This document shows positions 7,629 through 11,548 of a stretch of 11,548 bases of DNA, one piece after another. Position 1 is the stretch's first letter, and every line of letters begins with the position of its first letter. The stretch comes from Planctomycetota bacterium (lineage in GTDB: Bacteria; Planctomycetota; UBA11346): assembly GCA_947440715.1 (NCBI GenBank), contig CANETI010000035.1:1-11548 (forward strand). Direction: 5' to 3'. The notes beneath the pieces were generated by a model. That model saw only the letters and a list, made by a program, of their open reading frames with translations. It was not told the DNA's origin and made no database searches. Made by a program: the position numbers and the translations under genes.

Positions 7629-8038
7629 GGGCAGATGCTACGCGCTGACTTTGGGCTCGCCAGCAGGCTCGAATTAGGTAGCCCCACGCTACGTGTTGCT
7701 GTGTGGGTCAGTACGGATCAGTAATGTGCCGCAATAATTTGATTTATTCTGCCGGCATCTTCCTTTGTGCCTTTTCTGCTGTTGATGGAGGTGCCGGTGG
7801 TAAACAAGTGGGCTTGGATTGGAGGCGAATTTCAACGCGAAAAAAGGTCGTAATTTTCCTTTATGGTCCAGAGTTCGCGGCACTGCGCCACCTACCCACC
7901 AGGGCAGGCTAAAAAATAGAAAAATGGAATTCGCAGGGTCACCTAGTGGATATCTTGTTCGGCAATTTTTTGTGAAGCATAGAGACATTTTCAGAATAAG
8001 TTGCCATTTTCATTGGTTAGGACTATGGTAGACCGTCT
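7629..8038. other. Divergent intergenic region, 410 bp, no credible gene
   Basis: This gap separates the minus-strand fusion-protein gene from the plus-strand aldo/keto reductase, so it should hold both promoters. Open frames exist on both strands, but their translations have odd composition, no recognisable motifs and no ribosome binding sites. A small hairpin, GTAGC-CCCAC-GCTAC, lies at 7678-7692, about 50 bp upstream of the fusion-protein start. It has no T run and may be chance. The stretch 7905-7990 is rich in A/T. I see a candidate promoter only for the plus-strand gene and no convincing one for the minus strand. Confidence 0.6.
8001..8029 (+). promoter_or_regulatory. Candidate sigma70-type promoter for the aldo/keto reductase gene
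   Basis: TTGCCA (8001-8006, five of six to TTGACA), a 17-base spacer and TATGGT (8024-8029, four of six to TATAAT). Transcription would begin near 8036, so the mRNA would be almost leaderless for the ATG at 8039. This agrees with the lack of a Shine-Dalgarno there. The -10 is imperfect, so the call is tentative. Confidence 0.4.
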
Positions 8039-9001
8039 ATGAACTCAAATTCTAACAATTCAGTTATTCCGGTACGTGAGCTTGGGCGCTCAGGCTTACG
8101 TGTCTCGTCGATTGGTTTTGGCGCTGCCACGTTGGGCGGTGCCTATGGTGCGGTCGATAAGGCCACGGCACGCGATGCGATTGCGGCTGGATTAGCGGCG
8201 GGCATGAACTTTTTTGATACGTCGCCTTTTTACGGGAAGACGCTTTCGGAAAACACGTTAGGCGAGTGTCTGTCTGGGGTGGCTCGTGATCGGTATGTGA
8301 TGGCGACCAAAGTGGGGCGCTATGATATTTGTGATTTTGATTTTACCGCTGAGCGTATTCGCCGCAGCGTCGACGAGAGCCTGCAACGTCTGCGTTGCGG
8401 ACACATCGATTTATTACAATTACACGACATCGAATTTTGGTCTTTAGAGCGCATCATTGAAGAAGCCGTTCCGGAGTTACAGCGACTTAAACAAGCGGGT
8501 AAAGTGCGAGCCGTAGGCATTACCGGTTATCCGTTGGCCATATTCCGTCGCGTGTTGGCGGTAACTGAGGTCGATGCCATTCTGTCTTATTGTCATTATA
8601 CGTTAGCGGATTCGACTTTGGCCGATGAGGTACCGTGGCTTACTGAACGCGGCATTGGCGTCATTAATGGTTCGCCATTGTCGATGGGACTGCTGTCCTC
8701 CAATGGGCCACCGGCGTGGCATCCCGCGTCACCAGCGCTGCGCGCTGCCTGCGTCGCGGCATCAGCGTTGTGTCAGCGCGCTGGTGTAGAACTCGGGGAA
8801 CTTGCGTTCCAATATGCATTATTGGCACCTGGTATCGCTTCGACTTTGGTTGGAATTCGCTCGTCGGCGGATGTCGAACGTAATATGGCGGTGTGGCAAA
8901 AGCCGCTGGATTTAGCGTTGTTAGCCCAGGTGCAGGCGGTGCTCGCTCCTCATCACAACCAACCTTGGAAAAGTGGTTTGCCTGAAAATAATGGGCCATA
9001 A
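8039..9001 (+). CDS. Aldo/keto reductase, L-galactose dehydrogenase-like
   Basis: This 320-residue cytoplasmic NAD(P)-dependent oxidoreductase has the AKR barrel. The catalytic tetrad is visible: Asp60 and Tyr65 in FFDTSPFYG, Lys91 in MATKVGRY and His129 in LQLHDIEF. Features specific to the L-galactose dehydrogenase branch run throughout: FGAATLGGAYG (28-37), FDFTAERIRRSVDESLQRL, ILSYCHYTLADSTL, GVINGSPLSMGLL, GPPAWHPASPALRAA and, near the end, PWKSGLPENN. Plant L-GalDH has nearly the same segments in the same order. Characterised relatives oxidise L-galactose, and related bacterial enzymes act on L-fucose or pyridoxal, forming lactones. I expect oxidation of an L-sugar to its lactone. The gene stands alone on its strand with 97 bp before the helicase gene. 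No Shine-Dalgarno precedes the ATG. A role in breaking down sulfated fucose- or galactose-containing glycans would fit a nearby sulfatase but is only inference. Confidence 0.9.
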   Translation: MNSNSNNSVIPVRELGRSGLRVSSIGFGAATLGGAYGAVDKATARDAIAAGLAAGMNFFDTSPFYGKTLSENTLGECLSGVARDRYVMATKVGRYDICDFDFTAERIRRSVDESLQRLRCGHIDLLQLHDIEFWSLERIIEEAVPELQRLKQAGKVRAVGITGYPLAIFRRVLAVTEVDAILSYCHYTLADSTLADEVPWLTERGIGVINGSPLSMGLLSSNGPPAWHPASPALRAACVAASALCQRAGVELGELAFQYALLAPGIASTLVGIRSSADVERNMAVWQKPLDLALLAQVQAVLAPHHNQPWKSGLPENNGP

Positions 9002-9098
9002 TATGGGCCGTGCACAGAGGGACTCCACTGATGGTCTGCAGATCATCGCTGGCTTTTCACGGATAAACGTGGATGACACGGCGCCCCGCGAGTAGCTC

Positions 9099-10784
9099 AT
9101 GACCGTAGAAGATAAGCCAGTTTTAACCTTTCAAGATTTTGGACTCCGTCCAGATATCATTAGCGGCATCAATGCAGCGGGTTATAAAGTACCCAGCCCC
9201 ATTCAGTTGCAGGCCATCCCGATGATCTTGGATGGCGCCGACCTGATCGCGATGGCGCAAACCGGTACCGGCAAAACGGCCGCGTTCGGTTTGCCAGCGA
9301 TGCACAACATTGATGTGCGTAAAAAGGGCGTGCAAATGTTGGTTATTACCCCGACGCGTGAATTGGCAGCGCAGGTCAGTGACGAATTATATAAACTTGG
9401 TAACCGTGCAGGCGCGAAAACCGTGGCTGTTTATGGCGGACAATCCAGCCGTCGCCAATTAGATATGATTGACCGCGGCGCGAATATTGTTGTCGCCACG
9501 CCTGGGCGTTTATTAGATCATCTCTCTTCCGGTAATTTGCGTAATTTCGCTCCGCAAATGGTGGTATTGGACGAAGCCGACGAAATGTTGGACATGGGCT
9601 TTTTGGAAGACATCGAAGCCATTTTTAAGCATTTACCAGCCGATCGCCAAACGCTGATGTTTTCGGCCACCATGCCGCCCCAGATTCGCGGCTTGGCCCA
9701 GCGCATCTTGCGCGATCCCAAGACCATTAACTTAACCGCGACTACTGAATTTAAGACCGACATTGAGCAGTTTTTCTATGTTATCGAAGAACGCGAACGT
9801 ACCGATGCGATCGTGCGTTTGATCGAAGCCGAAGAGCCAAGCAAATCTATCGTGTTTTGCCGCACGAAGCGCGAAACCGACGAATTATGTACGATGTTGG
9901 TATCACGCGGTTCTCCCGCTGGCACGTTGCATGGTGATATGGAACAGGGCCAACGCCAAACGGCAATTGCGGCGTTTAAAAAAGGCCGCATCGAAATTCT
10001 CGTTGCCACGGACGTTGCTGCTCGTGGTTTAGATGTATCCGACGTTAGCCACGTGTTTAATTTTCACATGCCATTCGACCAGGACAGCTACGTCCATCGT
10101 ATTGGGCGTACCGGTCGCGCAGGCCGCAAAGGTAAAGCGATTACGTTGGTCACGCCGTTTGAATTCCGCAAACTGAAGCGCATCCAACACGCCATTAAAG
10201 CATCGTTCGTGCACGGTGAAATTCCTTCCCTCGCGGATGTTCATAAACGCAAAGATGAAAAATTAATTAAATTAATTTGTGAGCAGCCGATCGCCGATGG
10301 CGTCGTCGACTTGTACGCACAATTATGTGAAGACATGGATGCGGGCGAAGCCGCCTGTAAAGTATTATCAATGTTATTATCTAAGCGCGCCATCAGCGGT
10401 CCTGATCGCATTGGTTTATCAGGCCAACGCCTGGAATCAGTGGTCGGCGGTGGCGGCGGCGGTGGTGGTGGATACGGACGCGGCGGCGGTGGCGGCGGCG
10501 GGTATCGTGGCGGTGGCGGTGGTGGATACGGACGTGGCGGCAATGGTGGCGGCGGCGGCGGATATCGCGGCGGACCACGTAATGACGGTTATCGCCCAGC
10601 CCAGCAGGACGAACGTCCTCCACAACGTGATGAAAAGCCACCACAACGTGGCGGCGACGCAGGTTCAAAGCCCAAGCTGGGGGGTAAAATCGGCAAACCA
10701 AAAGCTGATAAAGCGGAAAAAGGCAATGCTGGTGGCGATGTTGGCGGTAAAGGCAAAGCCTTTCGCCCTCGTCGCGATGCGTAA
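9099..10784 (+). CDS. DEAD-box ATP-dependent RNA helicase with glycine-rich tail
   Basis: The 561-residue protein carries every DEAD-box motif in order: Q motif (F11 and PSPIQ 32-36), motif I AQTGTGKT (53-60), Ia PTRELA (85-90), Ib TPGR (134-137), II DEAD (158-161), III SAT (189-191), IV IVFCRT (251-256), V ATDVAARGLD (303-312) and VI HRIGRTGRAGR (333-343). It should unwind RNA duplexes with ATP in ribosome assembly, mRNA decay or cold adaptation. It resembles the CsdA/RhlE group, but I see no DbpA-type RNA-binding domain. Instead, after a helical segment (380-445), residues 450-492 are almost all Gly with regularly placed Tyr and Arg. A Pro/Gln/Arg stretch and a Lys/Gly-rich basic end follow, suited to nonspecific RNA binding. 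No strong Shine-Dalgarno precedes the ATG. The gene ends just before an intrinsic terminator and is probably monocistronic. Confidence 0.96.
   Translation: MTVEDKPVLTFQDFGLRPDIISGINAAGYKVPSPIQLQAIPMILDGADLIAMAQTGTGKTAAFGLPAMHNIDVRKKGVQMLVITPTRELAAQVSDELYKLGNRAGAKTVAVYGGQSSRRQLDMIDRGANIVVATPGRLLDHLSSGNLRNFAPQMVVLDEADEMLDMGFLEDIEAIFKHLPADRQTLMFSATMPPQIRGLAQRILRDPKTINLTATTEFKTDIEQFFYVIEERERTDAIVRLIEAEEPSKSIVFCRTKRETDELCTMLVSRGSPAGTLHGDMEQGQRQTAIAAFKKGRIEILVATDVAARGLDVSDVSHVFNFHMPFDQDSYVHRIGRTGRAGRKGKAITLVTPFEFRKLKRIQHAIKASFVHGEIPSLADVHKRKDEKLIKLICEQPIADGVVDLYAQLCEDMDAGEAACKVLSMLLSKRAISGPDRIGLSGQRLESVVGGGGGGGGGYGRGGGGGGGYRGGGGGGYGRGGNGGGGGGYRGGPRNDGYRPAQQDERPPQRDEKPPQRGGDAGSKPKLGGKIGKPKADKAEKGNAGGDVGGKGKAFRPRRDA
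10446..10574 (+). repeat. GGC/GGT-rich repetitive tract encoding the helicase Gly/Tyr/Arg tail
   Basis: This in-frame tract consists mostly of GGC and GGT codons. A unit starting at 10471 (GATACGGACG) recurs at 10525, 54 bp later, encoding YGRGG, a Gly run and then YRGG; the second copy gains two codons and contains one Asn. Tyr residues fall at 459, 469, 477 and 489. The many GG doublets on the coding strand make replication slippage and two-layer G-quadruplexes plausible. Open frames on the opposite strand here are shadows of this composition. Confidence 0.8.
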
Positions 10785-10806
10785 GCGATAATGACGGTTA
10801 GAAATC

Positions 10807-10843
10807 AAAAAAACCTCAGCACGAATGGTGCTGAGGTTTTTTT
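10807..10843. terminator. Bidirectional intrinsic terminator
   Basis: A perfect 9-bp stem CCTCAGCAC/GTGCTGAGG (10814-10822 and 10828-10836) with a five-base loop is flanked by seven A on the left and seven T on the right. It can therefore stop transcription from both the helicase gene (+) and the convergent partial gene (-). It lies 23 bp past the helicase stop codon. Confidence 0.93.
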
Positions 10844-10892
10844 ATGCGCGATCATAACAGCTAATGGTTGATACCCGATATCCGATGCCCCA

Positions 10893-11546
10893 TTAATTAT
10901 TGAAGATGTCCGCATTCGGCATTTGATCAGTGAACAGCGGGGCTTCGGTAATAATCCAGTTCGGCTTTTTGATGCTGGCACGTTCGTTCTCTAATGGTCC
11001 GACTAAAGCGTCGCCGCCGAAATTGGGATCGCGGGCCAATGAAACGCTGATGCGATATGTTTCACGCGCGGCTAACACCCAATCGGTTTCGCGACGTTGC
11101 AGCATGGTTATTTGATTTCGATCCAACCAGCCAAATGGCATGGCGCGTACTTTACCTTCTTTGACTGCGGTATCGACCGCACGTAAAACAGAGTCAATGG
11201 TCGCGCGATCTTCGGTCGCCCATGACAATGGATATTGCACCGAGTTAGCGGAACCTTGCTGTGCGACGAGTTTTGCTTTCACGTTTGGCGCTAAAGCATC
11301 AATGACATCTGCGGGAAACATGGCGGTGGTGAAGCTCTTAGTGTGCATATTCGCCATCACATAACCTGCACTAACCGACATCCCTGGGGATAATTGTGAA
11401 TATGGTACAAATGATTTCAAACGCTCCCAGCCCGGAGCATTTGCTTGTGGATCTAGTGGTTTACGACTGCAGATAACAATATTATTGCGACTGCGTTCTC
11501 GATCAAAATTTCCAGAGCCCTCGCCGGTGAGCACAACGGGGAAATT
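10893..11546 (-). CDS. Protein of unknown function, N-terminus cut by window edge
   Basis: The frame is open from the right edge to a TAA stop and gives 217 residues. The GTG at 11534 is an internal possibility, but nothing marks it as the start, and the gene probably continues beyond the window. I recognise no family. Visible features are RERSRNNIVICSRKP near the beginning, SPGMSVSAGYVMANMHTKSF, a central helix-rich part with many charged residues (DSVLRAVDTAVKEGKVRAMP), ARETYRISVSLARDP, and a C-terminal NWIITEAPLFTDQMPNADIF. There is no membrane segment in this part. Codon use resembles the neighbours, which supports real coding. The gene converges on the helicase gene and shares the terminator at 10807-10843. 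Confidence 0.7.
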   Translation of the reverse strand, partial: NFPVVLTGEGSGNFDRERSRNNIVICSRKPLDPQANAPGWERLKSFVPYSQLSPGMSVSAGYVMANMHTKSFTTAMFPADVIDALAPNVKAKLVAQQGSANSVQYPLSWATEDRATIDSVLRAVDTAVKEGKVRAMPFGWLDRNQITMLQRRETDWVLAARETYRISVSLARDPNFGGDALVGPLENERASIKKPNWIITEAPLFTDQMPNADIFNN

Positions 11547-11548
11547 CC

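Noticed and set aside
7678..7692. Small hairpin GTAGC/GCTAC as an operator or riboswitch upstream of the fusion-protein gene
   Set aside because: Five base pairs with a five-base loop is expected by chance in 400 bp, and no known riboswitch core is visible nearby.
7689..7988. Minus-strand 99-codon frame and overlapping plus-strand frames in the divergent intergenic region
   Set aside because: The translations lack motifs and plausible composition, there is no ribosome binding site, and the frames overlap one another. They look like chance.
9002..9098. Promoter or terminator between the reductase and helicase genes
   Set aside because: No paired -35/-10 and no stem with a T run were found. 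The two genes may be co-transcribed, but this cannot be shown.
10241..10701. Long minus-strand and shifted plus-strand frames under the helicase tail
   Set aside because: They are Pro-, His/Arg- or Ala-rich shadows of the GGC/GGT tract. The in-frame helicase explains the region.

Overview
The window is a protein-coding stretch of a bacterial chromosome with roughly balanced base composition. Several features suggest the PVC group, most likely Planctomycetota or a close relative. These are a sulfatase, a type 2 (mycobacterial-like) PyrF, a DUF6687-type protein, a secreted protein whose Ig-like first half resembles a domain I associate with planctomycetes, weak or absent Shine-Dalgarno sequences before most genes, and tandem GGAAGTCC repeats. 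This placement is inference; no rRNA or other phylogenetic marker is present.

Left part (1-1770): the 3' end of a sulfatase gene (+) converges on pyrF (-), with only 34 bp between the stop codons. Upstream of pyrF lies a noncoding element of about 209 bp. It has three 8-bp repeats at each end in opposite orientation and a nearly perfect 21-bp inner inverted repeat around an AT-rich loop.

Middle (1767-7628, all -): three genes are read towards pyrF. The first encodes a 1030-residue envelope protein that combines a signal peptide, a gluzincin-type metallopeptidase domain (HEIAH plus a downstream EGSAQW), a TolB/PD40-like beta-propeller and a C-terminal outer-membrane beta-barrel. After a 169-bp gap that holds a good promoter comes a 544-residue exported protein with an Ig-like half, a Pro/Thr-rich linker and a TPR-like helical end. 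Its stop codon overlaps the start of a 321-residue DUF6687-like protein (TAATG), so these two are probably translationally coupled.

Right part (7629-11548): a 410-bp divergent intergenic region with a candidate forward promoter precedes an aldo/keto reductase that closely resembles plant L-galactose dehydrogenase. Next is a complete DEAD-box RNA helicase with a glycine-rich, RGG-like tail. A strong bidirectional intrinsic terminator separates it from a convergent partial gene of unknown function that runs off the right edge.

There are no tRNA or rRNA genes, CRISPR arrays, transposases or phage genes. The most unusual items are the palindromic element between the DUF6687 gene and pyrF, the peptidase-propeller-barrel fusion, the DUF6687/Ig-TPR pair, and the plant-like sugar dehydrogenase in a neighbourhood that also contains a sulfatase.
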